In this document: in pieces, positions 8,216-17,290 of the stretch | Layout of the letters: every line of letters starts with the position of its first letter | Position numbering within the stretch: position 1 is the stretch's first letter | Source: JAWLGJ01 sp041685145 | Lineage (GTDB): Bacteria > Pseudomonadota > Alphaproteobacteria > Rhodospirillales > Magnetospirillaceae | DNA: 64,000 bases | Direction of reading: 5' to 3' | NCBI GenBank assembly: GCA_041685145.1 | Contig: JAWLGJ010000008.1 | Coordinates: forward strand, 1-64,000 | Position numbers and translations under genes: made by a program | Notes under the pieces: model-generated | What the model was told of the DNA's origin: nothing | The model's database searches: none | What the model saw: only the letters and a program-made list of their open reading frames with translations

Positions 8216-9957
8216 ACCGTCGCGGTCTCGGGCGCGGTGACGCACTCGCGGGCGAGGTCGAGGGCATCGGCGAAATGACCGGCGAAGACGACGGTGCGGC
8301 CGTCGGGATGCACACCGGCGCTGTCGAGGGCGCGGCGCAATTCGCTGCCGACACCGGCGATGATGAGGAAGGTGCCGTGGCGGCGGCAGCGGTCGGCGAA
8401 TTCGGCCAGGGCCAGGGCGCCGCTGGCATCGACCAGCGGCACCTGGCACATGCGCAGGATGAACACCCGCGGCGGCTGCGCGATGCGGTCCAGCACTTCG
8501 CCCAGGCGGGCGGCGACGCCGAAGAAGAACGGGCCGGTGATCTGGAATGATTCGACGCCCGGCGGCAGGTCGGCGCGCGGGGTATAGGGGGCGGTGTTGG
8601 GCGCGCTGATGTCGTCAACATCGCCCTCGATAAGCTGCGTGTTTGTCTGTATTTGAACCACGTTACTCATGCGGTGCATGAACAACAGCGCCGCCAGCAC
8701 CACGCCCACTTCGATCGCTACCGTCAGGTCCACCGCCACCGTCAGGCCGAAGGTCACCAGCAACACCACCCGCTCGCCCGCCGGCGCGCGCAGCAGGCGG
8801 CGAAAGCGGTCCAGTTCGCTCATGTTCCACGCCACCACCATCAGCACCGCCGCCAGGCTGGCCAGCGGCACATGGGCGGCCAAGGGCATCAGCAGCAGCA
8901 GGAACAGAAGCAGGAACCCCGCGTGCAGCATTCCCGAAACCGGCGAGCGGGCCCCGGCACGGACATTGGTGGCGGTGCGGGCGATCGCGCCCGTGGCCGG
9001 AAGCCCGCCGAACAGGGCCGAGGCGCCGTTGGCGATGCCTTGCGCCACCAACTCGCAGTTGGAGCGGTGCCGGCGGCCGGTCATGCCATCGGCCACCATT
9101 GCCGACAGCAGCGATTCGACGCCGGCCAGGAAGGCGATGGTGAAGGCGCTGGGCAGCAGTTCCCGCAGCCGCTCGACCGACACCTCGGGCAGCGACGGCG
9201 CCGGCAGGCTGCGCGGAATCTCCCCGAAACGGGAGCCGATGGTCTCCACCGGCAGTCCCAACGCCCAGGCCATCGCCGTCCCCGCCGCCACCACGATCAG
9301 AAATCCCGGCGCCCGCGGCAGGCGGCGGCGCATCACCAGGATGGCGGCCAGTGACGCCGTCGCCAGCGCCGTGGTCGCGGGGTCGAGGCTGTGGATGTGC
9401 GCCGCCACCGCCTGCCACTTGTGGAGGAAATCCACCGGCACCTCGGGGATGGCGAGGCCGAGGAAGTCCTTGACCTGGCTTGAGAAGATGATCACGGCAA
9501 TGCCGGCGGTAAAGCCGGTGACCACCGGCTGCGGCACATATTTCACATAGGTTCCTAGCCCGGCCAGCCCCGCCGCCACCAGCATCACGCCGGCCATCAG
9601 CGTGGCCAGCAGCAGCCCGTCATAGCCGTGCTGGGCGATGACATTGAACACCACCACCACGAAGGCGCCGGTGGGCCCGCCGATCTGAAAACGGCTGCCG
9701 CCCAGCGCCGAGATCAGCAAACCGGCGACGACCGCCGTGACCAGCCCCTTGTCGGGCCCGGCGCCGGAGGCGATCGCGAGCGCCATCGCCAGCGGCAGGG
9801 CGACGATGGCAACGGTCAGTCCGGCCAGCGCGTCGGCACGAAGATCCGTCGGTCCATAGCCCTGCCGCAGCACGGTGTAGGTTTTGGGCACGAACAGGTG
9901 CCAACGGCGCGAAACGGCAGGACGCACCGGCGCTCTCCACAATTGCTGCGATGCCAC
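8212..9957 (-). CDS. SulP-family anion transporter with C-terminal STAS domain
   Basis: An inner-membrane SLC26/SulP carrier. The sequence shows ~12 hydrophobic segments starting with ADALAGLTVAIVALPLAMALA, the SulP signature region GLLISALGGSRFQIGGPTGAF, LPATGAIARTATNVRAGA, and a C-terminal cytosolic STAS domain (last ~110 residues) with VPLVDASGALALAEF. The start is uncertain: GTG 9957 (VASQQLW) is used here, while GTG 9891 (VPKTYTVLRQGYG) would begin close to the conserved domain. The substrate is not readable: family members carry sulfate, bicarbonate or C4-dicarboxylates. Its position just upstream of dgcN-dgcA on the same strand raises the possibility of a dicarboxylic amino acid substrate, but that is inference. 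Confidence 0.9.
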   Translation of the reverse strand: MASQQLWRAPVRPAVSRRWHLFVPKTYTVLRQGYGPTDLRADALAGLTVAIVALPLAMALAIASGAGPDKGLVTAVVAGLLISALGGSRFQIGGPTGAFVVVVFNVIAQHGYDGLLLATLMAGVMLVAAGLAGLGTYVKYVPQPVVTGFTAGIAVIIFSSQVKDFLGLAIPEVPVDFLHKWQAVAAHIHSLDPATTALATASLAAILVMRRRLPRAPGFLIVVAAGTAMAWALGLPVETIGSRFGEIPRSLPAPSLPEVSVERLRELLPSAFTIAFLAGVESLLSAMVADGMTGRRHRSNCELVAQGIANGASALFGGLPATGAIARTATNVRAGARSPVSGMLHAGFLLLFLLLLMPLAAHVPLASLAAVLMVVAWNMSELDRFRRLLRAPAGERVVLLVTFGLTVAVDLTVAIEVGVVLAALLFMHRMSNVVQIQTNTQLIEGDVDDISAPNTAPYTPRADLPPGVESFQITGPFFFGVAARLGEVLDRIAQPPRVFILRMCQVPLVDASGALALAEFADRCRRHGTFLIIAGVGSELRRALDSAGVHPDGRTVVFAGHFADALDLARECVTAPETATV

Positions 9958-10064
9958 AAATCGGGGGCAACAGAGCCTAGCACGCGGCCGGGGACTTATG
10001 GGAGACGGCCCGTCGCTATGGCTGCGCCTTGCGGCCCGCGCGCGCAGGGCGCACATCCTGCTTC

Positions 10065-10295
10065 ATGGAGATTCGGGTCGAATGTTATGCCGGCCACCGC
10101 GGCGAGCAGGAGCCGTGCCGCCTTGATTTGTCGCGGCGGGCGGTGGAGGTGGTCAGCATCGAGGACCGCTGGTACGGCCCCGACCATCGCTATTTCAAGG
10201 TATGGGGCGGCGACGGCGCGGAATACATCCTGCGCCACGACGAGCGCGACGGCCGCTGGGAGATCACGCTCTACCGCCGCGCCGGCAGCGGGTGA
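10065..10295 (+). CDS. conserved small protein of unknown function
   Basis: A 76-residue soluble protein from ATG 10065. It opens MEIRVECYAGHRGEQEPC and contains a beta-rich core with VVSIEDRWYGPDHRYFKV and YILRHDERDGRWEITLYRR. The alternating hydrophobic/charged pattern and dense aromatic residues look like a small folded beta protein, and the register is clearly coding. I do not recognise a named domain; similar small proteins with a conserved EDRWY motif occur in other proteobacteria as hypotheticals. It is divergent from the SulP gene and converges on the small membrane protein two bases downstream. Confidence 0.7.
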   Translation: MEIRVECYAGHRGEQEPCRLDLSRRAVEVVSIEDRWYGPDHRYFKVWGGDGAEYILRHDERDGRWEITLYRRAGSG

Positions 10296-10297
10296 GG

Positions 10298-10609
10298 CTA
10301 ATGCAGCGGTGGCTGCGGCGCCGGCGGGCGTGCCGCCAGCCAGCGGGCCAGCGCAAAGGCGGGGGCGAACACCAGGGCCAGGAAGAGCACCGTGCCGCCG
10401 AGGGTTTCCAGCCACCCGACGGCGTTCAGCGCCACCGCCAGCGCGGAGAGCAGGGCGAACAACACCGCCCCGGCAACGGAAAACACGAACGCGAAGATCA
10501 GCCATGCCGCCAGCAGGTTGGTTGCCGGGTGCTTGACGGCGCGGACATAGGGCACGGCAAGAAGCAGTACGACCATCCACACCGCGAGTCCGAAAAGGCG
10601 TTCGTCCAT
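10298..10609 (-). CDS. small membrane protein, function unknown
   Basis: A 103-residue protein from ATG 10609, with a GGAGGA ribosome site about 5 bases upstream. It consists almost entirely of three hydrophobic helices: GLAVWMVVLLLAVPYV (~6-22), AAWLIFAFVFSVAGAVLFALL (~35-56) and TLGGTVLFLALVFAPAFALA (~70-90). A short Pro-rich tail follows. No domain recognised. It is divergent from the Clp1-like gene and may be an inner-membrane accessory protein. Confidence 0.65.
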   Translation of the reverse strand: MDERLFGLAVWMVVLLLAVPYVRAVKHPATNLLAAWLIFAFVFSVAGAVLFALLSALAVALNAVGWLETLGGTVLFLALVFAPAFALARWLAARPPAPQPPLH

Positions 10610-10715
10610 CTTTCCTCCGGTCGTGGTTGCCCGACGCCGGTTTGCCTTCATATCACCCATTGCATCTTGCATCGCCGCCGCGCCGGTCAACCGATCTTTC
10701 CGGGGAGAGCGTCCC

Positions 10716-11561
10716 ATGCCGCCGGAAACCTCGCCGCACCTGCCCGCCGCCTGGTCCGGCGCCATCAGCCAGATCCTGTCGCGGCCGGCGGCGACGGCGG
10801 TGGTGGTCGGCGGCGTCGATGTGGGCAAAAGCGTCTTCCTGCGCCTGCTGGCCGAGGCGGCGGCGCGCGCCGGCCGGGCGGCGGCGCTCATCGACACCGA
10901 TCTGGGGCAAAAGGATTTCGGGCCGCCGGCCTGCGTCACCCTGCGCCTGATGGCCTCGGCGGCGCCGCCCGGCGAGGCCGATGACCTCTATTTCGTCGGC
11001 GCCACCAACCCGATGGGGCATTTCCTGCCCCTGATCACCGGCACCGCCCGCATGGCGGTGACGGCGGCCCGGCGCGGCGCCAGCGTCACCGGCGTCAACA
11101 CCAGCGGCCTCATCCGCGCCGGCGGACCGCTGCTGAAGGCGCGCAAGGCCGATGCCGCCGCCGCCGATCTGGTGGTGGCGATCGCGCAAGGGGACGAACT
11201 GCGCCAGGTGCTGACGGCGTTGCGCCCGCTGCCGGTGGTGCGGCTGGCGCCGTCCCCGGAGGCGCGCCGCAAGACGGAGGCCGAAAGGCGCCGCCGCCGT
11301 CACGAGGCGCTGCTGCAACAGTTCGCCCATGCCGGCGAGATCGAATTGGCGTTGCCGCGCCTGGTGTTGCAGGGCGACGGCCTGACCGGCGGCACCGAGG
11401 ACCGCGGCCGCATCTGCGGCTTGGTCGGGCACGACGGGCGCGGGCTGGGCCTGGGGGCGGTGGTCAGCTTTCGCGAGGGGCGCCTGCGCCTGCGGGCGAC
11501 GGCGGCGGCCGAGGCGGTGGCGGCGGTGCGGCTGGGGGAGCCGCGCCTGCTGCTGCCGTGA
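10716..11561 (+). CDS. Clp1/Grc3-like P-loop ATPase (putative polynucleotide 5'-kinase)
   Basis: A 281-residue protein. Start ATG 10716 follows CGGGGAGAG. It has a Walker A GGVDVGKS (32-39) and, ~25 residues later, IDTDLGQKDFGPP, the D-x-D-x-GQ motif characteristic of Clp1/Grc3/Nol9-type polynucleotide kinases. A third conserved patch is YFVGATNPMGHFLP, followed by VNTSGLI. The C-terminal 60 residues form a small beta domain (ICGLVGHDGRGLGLGAVV). In eukaryotes the family phosphorylates RNA 5'-hydroxyl ends in pre-rRNA, tRNA and mRNA processing; the bacterial members are poorly characterised. Neighbours (isoprenoid and membrane genes) give no hint of function. Confidence 0.72.
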   Translation: MPPETSPHLPAAWSGAISQILSRPAATAVVVGGVDVGKSVFLRLLAEAAARAGRAAALIDTDLGQKDFGPPACVTLRLMASAAPPGEADDLYFVGATNPMGHFLPLITGTARMAVTAARRGASVTGVNTSGLIRAGGPLLKARKADAAAADLVVAIAQGDELRQVLTALRPLPVVRLAPSPEARRKTEAERRRRRHEALLQQFAHAGEIELALPRLVLQGDGLTGGTEDRGRICGLVGHDGRGLGLGAVVSFREGRLRLRATAAAEAVAAVRLGEPRLLLP

Positions 11562-11564
11562 GAC

Positions 11565-12716
11565 TCAGCGCGCCAGGCGCAGCAGCACGGCGGCCTGGGC
11601 GGCGATGCCTTCGCCGCGGCCGGTGAAGCCCAGGCCCTCGGTGGTGGTGGCCTTGACGTTGACCCGCCCGGCGGGCAGATCCAGGAGCGCCGCCACCCGT
11701 GCCGCCATCGCCGCCCGGTGCGCGCCCAGGCGGGGGCGCTCGCAGACGAGTGTCAGGTCGACATTGACCACCCGCCCCCCCAGCCCGGCAATCAGCGCGG
11801 CGGCGTGGCGAACGAACACCTCCGAGGCGACGCCGCGCCAGCGTTGGTCGCTGGGGGGGAAATGCTGGCCGATGTCGCCGGCGCCGATGGCCCCCAGCAG
11901 CGCATCGGTCAGCGCGTGCAGGGCGACATCGGCGTCGGAATGGCCTTCCAGGGCCACGTCGGCGGGGATGCGCAGCCCGCACAGCATGACGCCGTCGCCG
12001 GGAATCAGGCGGTGAACGTCGAAACCCGTGCCGACGCGGGGCTCGCCCGGGAGCGCGAACAGCGCCTCCGCCCGCGACAGATCCTCGGCGGTGGTGATCT
12101 TGGCGTTGTCCTCGCTGCCGGGAACCAGGGCGACATCGAGCCCGGCCGCCTCGGCGACGGCGGCGTCGTCGGTCGCCTCCCGCCCGGCGGCGGCGTGATG
12201 CGCGGCGAGGATGTCGGCAAAGCGAAAGCCCTGCGGCGTCTGCGCCCGCCACAGCCCGGCGCGGTCGACGGTGCCGCGCACCAGCCCTTCGGCGCCGCGC
12301 TTGAGCGTGTCGGCCACCGGCAGGGCGGGGACGGCGGCGGGATGGTCGTCGAGCGCCGCCAGCACGTCGTCGATCACCGCCCGTGAGACGAAGGGGCGGG
12401 CGCCGTCGTGGACAAGCACCCGCGCCGGCGCCGCCTCGGCCAGGCTCTCCAGCCCCAGACGCACCGAATCCTGGCGCGTCGGCCCGCCGGCCACCGGTTC
12501 CGCCAGCGGCAGCCCCTCGGCGGCGAGGTCATAGAAGGGCCGGTCGTCGGGATGGATGACGGCGCGCACCGTGGTGATGCCGGGATGGGCCGCGAACGCC
12601 GCCAGGCTGTGGCGCAGCAGCGGACGCCCGCCCAGGGGGCGGTACTGCTTGGGAAGTTCGCCGCCAAAGCGGCGGCCGCGCCCGGCGGCAACGATCAATG
12701 CGGCGCAACCAGCCAT
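11565..12716 (-). CDS. ispDF: bifunctional IspD/IspF (MEP pathway)
   Basis: A fusion of 2-C-methyl-D-erythritol 4-phosphate cytidylyltransferase (residues ~1-225) and 2-C-methyl-D-erythritol 2,4-cyclodiphosphate synthase (~226-383). The IspD part shows LIVAAGRGRRFGGELPKQY, GGPTRQDSVRLGL and VLVHDGARPFV. The IspF part begins RVGTGFDVHRL (metal-binding D-x-H) and continues GHSDADVALHALTDALLG and KATTTEGLGFTGRGEGIA. Start ATG 12716 sits directly before the IspD fold. The fusion is common in alpha- and epsilonproteobacteria and supplies isoprenoid precursors. It is divergent from the cytochrome assembly-type gene and converges with the Clp1-like gene, three bases apart. Confidence 0.96.
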   Translation of the reverse strand: MAGCAALIVAAGRGRRFGGELPKQYRPLGGRPLLRHSLAAFAAHPGITTVRAVIHPDDRPFYDLAAEGLPLAEPVAGGPTRQDSVRLGLESLAEAAPARVLVHDGARPFVSRAVIDDVLAALDDHPAAVPALPVADTLKRGAEGLVRGTVDRAGLWRAQTPQGFRFADILAAHHAAAGREATDDAAVAEAAGLDVALVPGSEDNAKITTAEDLSRAEALFALPGEPRVGTGFDVHRLIPGDGVMLCGLRIPADVALEGHSDADVALHALTDALLGAIGAGDIGQHFPPSDQRWRGVASEVFVRHAAALIAGLGGRVVNVDLTLVCERPRLGAHRAAMAARVAALLDLPAGRVNVKATTTEGLGFTGRGEGIAAQAAVLLRLAR

Positions 12717-12801
12717 GTCCTTCTCCGTCAGCAGCCGGCACGATAGGCCGGGCGCGCGCCGCTGCCAAGCGCACAGCGACTCTTCCGCCAATCGCAAACA
12801 G

Positions 12802-12810
12802 TGATATAGT
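12802..12810 (+). promoter_or_regulatory. extended -10 promoter for the CcsA-like gene
   Basis: TGATATAGT (TG-N-TATAGT) is an extended -10 element in the divergent ispDF intergenic region; a poor -35 (TTCCGC, 16 bases upstream) precedes it. The -10 ends only 7 bases before ATG 12818, so transcription would begin at or next to the start codon, suggesting a leaderless message. Confidence 0.45.
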
Positions 12811-12817
12811 CCGCGCC

Positions 12818-13615
12818 ATGTCCATGCCCGCCGTCCTCAATGTCGCCGCCCTGCTGGCGCTGCTTCCCGCCGCCCTGGCGCCGCTGCGCCGTGGCGGGGG
12901 CCGCGACCCCATCTTCTGGGGGCTGCTGCTGCTGGCGGTGGCGGCGCCGGCGGTGTGGGCGGCCGCCCAACTCGGGGCGGACTGGCAGACCGGCCTGGCC
13001 GCCAATCTGTGGGTGGTCATCGCGGTGACGATGGTCCTGTACGCGGCGCTGGCCGTGCTGACGCCGCAGGCGTGGCGCCTGGCGCCCCTGCTGCTGCCCT
13101 ATCTGCTGGTGCTGGGCGTGCTGGCCTCGGTGGTGAGGGGAGAGACCGACCGGCCGCTTGCCGCCGCGGCGGCGGGGTGGCTGGAATTGCATATCGCCAT
13201 GTCGGTGCTGACCTATGGCCTGCTGACGGTGGCGGCGGTGGCGGCGCTGGCGGCGTTCCTGCAGGAGCGGGCCCTGAAGCGCAAACGCCCGACACGCCTC
13301 AGCCGCGTGCTGCCGGCGGTGACCGAGAGCGAGGGCCTGACGGTGCGCCTGCTGGCGCTGTCCGAGGTCGTGCTGGGCCTCGATCTGGTGACCGGCATGG
13401 CGACGCAGTATTTCGAAACCGGCGTGCTGATGGAAATTCAGCATAAGACGCTGCTGTCCCTGTTGGCCTTCGCCGTCATCGGCGCGCTGCTGCTGGCGCA
13501 TCACCTGACCGGCGTGCGCGGCCGCGCCGCGGCGCGGCTGGTGCTGCTGGGCTATCTGCTGCTCACCCTCGCCTATCCGGGGGTGAAGTTCGTCAGCGGC
13601 GTGCTGATCGGATAG
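12818..13615 (+). CDS. CcsA/HemX-type cytochrome c assembly-family membrane protein (YpjD-like)
   Basis: A 265-residue inner-membrane protein with about eight hydrophobic helices. The ELHIAMSVLTYGLLTVAAVAA segment (~residue 125-145) and MEIQHKTLLSLLAFAV (~205-220) hold the two conserved histidines of the CcsA/HemX (cytochrome c assembly) family. It lacks the WWD haem-handling loop of true CcsA/CcmC/CcmF. Proteins of this shorter group (YpjD/HemX-like) are common next to ffh or other housekeeping genes and their exact role is unsettled. A rho-independent terminator follows directly. ATG 12818 is used; ATG 12824 is also possible. Confidence 0.8.
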   Translation: MSMPAVLNVAALLALLPAALAPLRRGGGRDPIFWGLLLLAVAAPAVWAAAQLGADWQTGLAANLWVVIAVTMVLYAALAVLTPQAWRLAPLLLPYLLVLGVLASVVRGETDRPLAAAAAGWLELHIAMSVLTYGLLTVAAVAALAAFLQERALKRKRPTRLSRVLPAVTESEGLTVRLLALSEVVLGLDLVTGMATQYFETGVLMEIQHKTLLSLLAFAVIGALLLAHHLTGVRGRAAARLVLLGYLLLTLAYPGVKFVSGVLIG

Positions 13616-13640
13616 GCAGAAGGGCGCTTCTGCCCGTTTT
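13615..13640 (+). terminator. rho-independent terminator after the CcsA-like gene
   Basis: A perfect 8-bp stem GGCAGAAG / CTTCTGCC with a GGCG loop (13615-13634) starts at the last base of the stop codon and is followed by CGTTTT. It separates the membrane protein gene from the ntr block. Confidence 0.75.
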
Positions 13641-13656
13641 GTAAGCACTTTTTTCA

Positions 13657-13686
13657 TTGCGGGGCCGCCGCCGCCATTCCTACAAT
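13657..13686 (+). promoter_or_regulatory. sigma-70-type promoter of dusB-ntr operon
   Basis: TTGCGG (13657-13662) and TACAAT (13681-13686) with an 18-base spacer, 30 bp before the dusB start and just after the upstream terminator. This fits a housekeeping promoter for the nifR3-ntr operon. No sigma-54 site is visible here. Confidence 0.5.
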
Positions 13687-13716
13687 GCCGGCGCCTTTTC
13701 GACGGTTTCGGCAGCG

Positions 13717-14712
13717 ATGATCCACTCGCCTCTGCGCATCGGCGCCATATCCCTGGACAATCCCGTCATCCTGGCGCCCATGTCGGGCGTGACGGACCCG
13801 CCGTTCCGGCGTCTGGTCAAGCGCCTGGGGGCGGGGCTGGTGGTCTCGGAGATGATCGCCAGCCAGGCGATGATCCGCCATCACCGCCGCACCCTGATGA
13901 TGGCGCGGGGCAGCGCCGACGAAAGCCCGCTGGCGGTGCAACTGGCCGGCTGCGACCCGGCGGCGATGGCCGAGGCGGCGCGGCTGAACCAGGACATGGG
14001 CGCCGCCATCATCGACATCAACATGGGCTGCCCGGTGAAGAAGGTCGTCAACGGCGACGCCGGTTCGGCGCTGATGCGCGACGAAACCCTGGCGGCGCGG
14101 ATCATGGAGGCGGTGGTCGCGGCCGTGGAGGTGCCGGTGACGCTGAAGATGCGCACCGGCTGGGACGACGCCAACCGCAACGCGCCGCGCCTGGCCCGCA
14201 TCGCCGAGGACTGCGGCATCCGCATGGTCACCGTCCACGGCCGTACCCGTTGCCAGTTCTACAACGGCCGCGCCGACTGGTCGTTCATCGCCAAGGTGAA
14301 GGAGGCGGTCGCGATCCCGGTGGTGGGCAACGGCGACGTCACCACCGTCGATGACGCAGCGGAATTGCTCCGCGTATCCGGCGCCGACGGCGTCATGGTG
14401 GGGCGGGGCTGCTATGGCCGGCCGTGGTTTCCCGGGCAGGTGGCGCGGTTCCTGGCCACCGGCGAGAGGCTCCCCGCCCCACCGCTGGCCGAGCAGTACG
14501 CCATCCTTGGCGAGCATTTCGCCGCCATGCTCGAACACTACGGCGCCGAGACCGGCGTGCGCATGGCCCGCAAGCATATCGGCTGGTATTCCAAGGGCTT
14601 GCCCGGTTCGGCGGATTTCCGCGCCGCCGTCAACCGCGCCGCGACCGCCGACGAGGTGCGCAGCCTGCTGAAAAGCTTCTACGCCCCGCTGGTCGAACGC
14701 GCGGCGGCCTGA
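13717..14712 (+). CDS. dusB: tRNA-dihydrouridine synthase DusB (NifR3)
   Basis: A 331-residue FMN enzyme that reduces uridine in the tRNA D-loop. Features in order: PVILAPMSGVTDPPFRRL at the N-terminus, AVQLAGCDP, INMGCPVKKVVNGDAGSAL with the catalytic cysteine, TLKMRTGWDD, TVHGRTRCQFYNG, GNGDVTT and VMVGRGCYGRPW. ATG 13717 opens just before the TIM barrel. In alphaproteobacteria this gene (called nifR3) is the first gene of the ntrBC operon, exactly as here: ntrB begins one base after its stop. Confidence 0.96.
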   Translation: MIHSPLRIGAISLDNPVILAPMSGVTDPPFRRLVKRLGAGLVVSEMIASQAMIRHHRRTLMMARGSADESPLAVQLAGCDPAAMAEAARLNQDMGAAIIDINMGCPVKKVVNGDAGSALMRDETLAARIMEAVVAAVEVPVTLKMRTGWDDANRNAPRLARIAEDCGIRMVTVHGRTRCQFYNGRADWSFIAKVKEAVAIPVVGNGDVTTVDDAAELLRVSGADGVMVGRGCYGRPWFPGQVARFLATGERLPAPPLAEQYAILGEHFAAMLEHYGAETGVRMARKHIGWYSKGLPGSADFRAAVNRAATADEVRSLLKSFYAPLVERAAA

Positions 14713-14713
14713 G

Positions 14714-15837
14714 ATGAGCGGGAATGTCGCCCCCCTGCGCCCCGACCGCCCCGACCCCGCGGTCGATGCGGCCGCGGTCCTCAGCGCCCTGGCGCCGGTG
14801 GTTCTGGTTCTCGATGCAGGCGGGAGCGTCCGCTACGCCAACAGCGCCGCCGAGCAGCTTTTCGACGCCAGCGCGCCGCATCTGTGCGGCCGACCGCTCA
14901 CCGACCTGGTGCCGGCGGACAGCCCCATGCAGGCGCTGCCGGCGCAGGCGCGTTCCAGCCGCGGCACGGTGTCGGAATACGGCGTGGTGCTGGACACGCC
15001 GCGCACCGGCCAGCGCCTGCTGACGGTGCAGGCCTCGCCCTTGCCCGAGGAGGAGGGATGGGTGGTGCTGGCGCTGCACGAGCAGTCGATGGCGGCGAAG
15101 ATGGGCGCCCAGCTTTCGCATCGTTCGGCGGCGCGATCGGTGACGGCGATGGCGGCGATGCTGGCGCACGAGGTGAAGAACCCGCTGTCGGGCATTCGCG
15201 GCGCCGCCCAGCTTCTGGAGCAGGGGGCGGCGGAGGAGGATCGGGCGCTGACGCGGCTGATCTGCGAGGAGGCCGACCGCATCGTGGCGCTGGTCAACCG
15301 CATGGAGGTGTTTTCGGACGGCCGCCCCCTGGAGCGGGGCGCCGTCAACATCCATGAGGTGCTGGAGCAGGTCCGGCGCGTCGCCCAGGCCGGTTTCGGC
15401 CGCCATGTGCGCTTCGTCGAAGCCTATGATCCGTCGCTGCCCGAGGTTTTCGGCAACCGCGACCAGTTGGTGCAGGTGTTCCTGAACCTGGTCAAGAACG
15501 CGGTCGAGGCCGTGCCGCCGGAGCGCGGCGAGGTTGTGCTGGCCACCGCGTATCAGCACGGCGTGCGGCTGGCGGTGCCGGGCACCGACAGCGTCGTGCA
15601 TCTGCCGCTGGTGGTCAGCGTGCAGGATAACGGCCCCGGCATCCCCGAGGACATGCGCCCGCACCTGTTCGACCCCTTCGTCACCGGCAAGGCGGCCGGC
15701 AGCGGACTTGGCCTGGCGCTGGTGGCGAAGATCATCGGCGAGCACGGCGGCGTGGTGGAGTTCGAGAGCCAGCCGCCGCGCGGCACGGTGTTCCGGGTGA
15801 TGCTGCCCACGGCGCCCGAGGGGACGGGGAGGGCGGT

Positions 15838-15841
<4 letters not shown>
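14714..15841 (+). CDS. ntrB: nitrogen-sensing histidine kinase NtrB
   Basis: A 375-residue soluble kinase/phosphatase that sets NtrC phosphorylation according to PII (GlnB) status. It has an N-terminal PAS domain (~20-130, VLVLDAGGSVRYANSAAEQLF) and a HisKA motif LAHEVKNPLSGIRGAAQLL with His152. A GHKL domain follows, with NLVKNAVEAVPP, DNGPGIP, FDPFVTGKAAGSGLGLALV. There are no membrane helices. ATGA overlap with ntrC shows tight coupling. Position between dusB and ntrC supports the name. Confidence 0.95.
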
Positions 15842-17274
<1,433 letters not shown>

Positions 17275-17290
17275 GGGAACGGGAGCCTTT

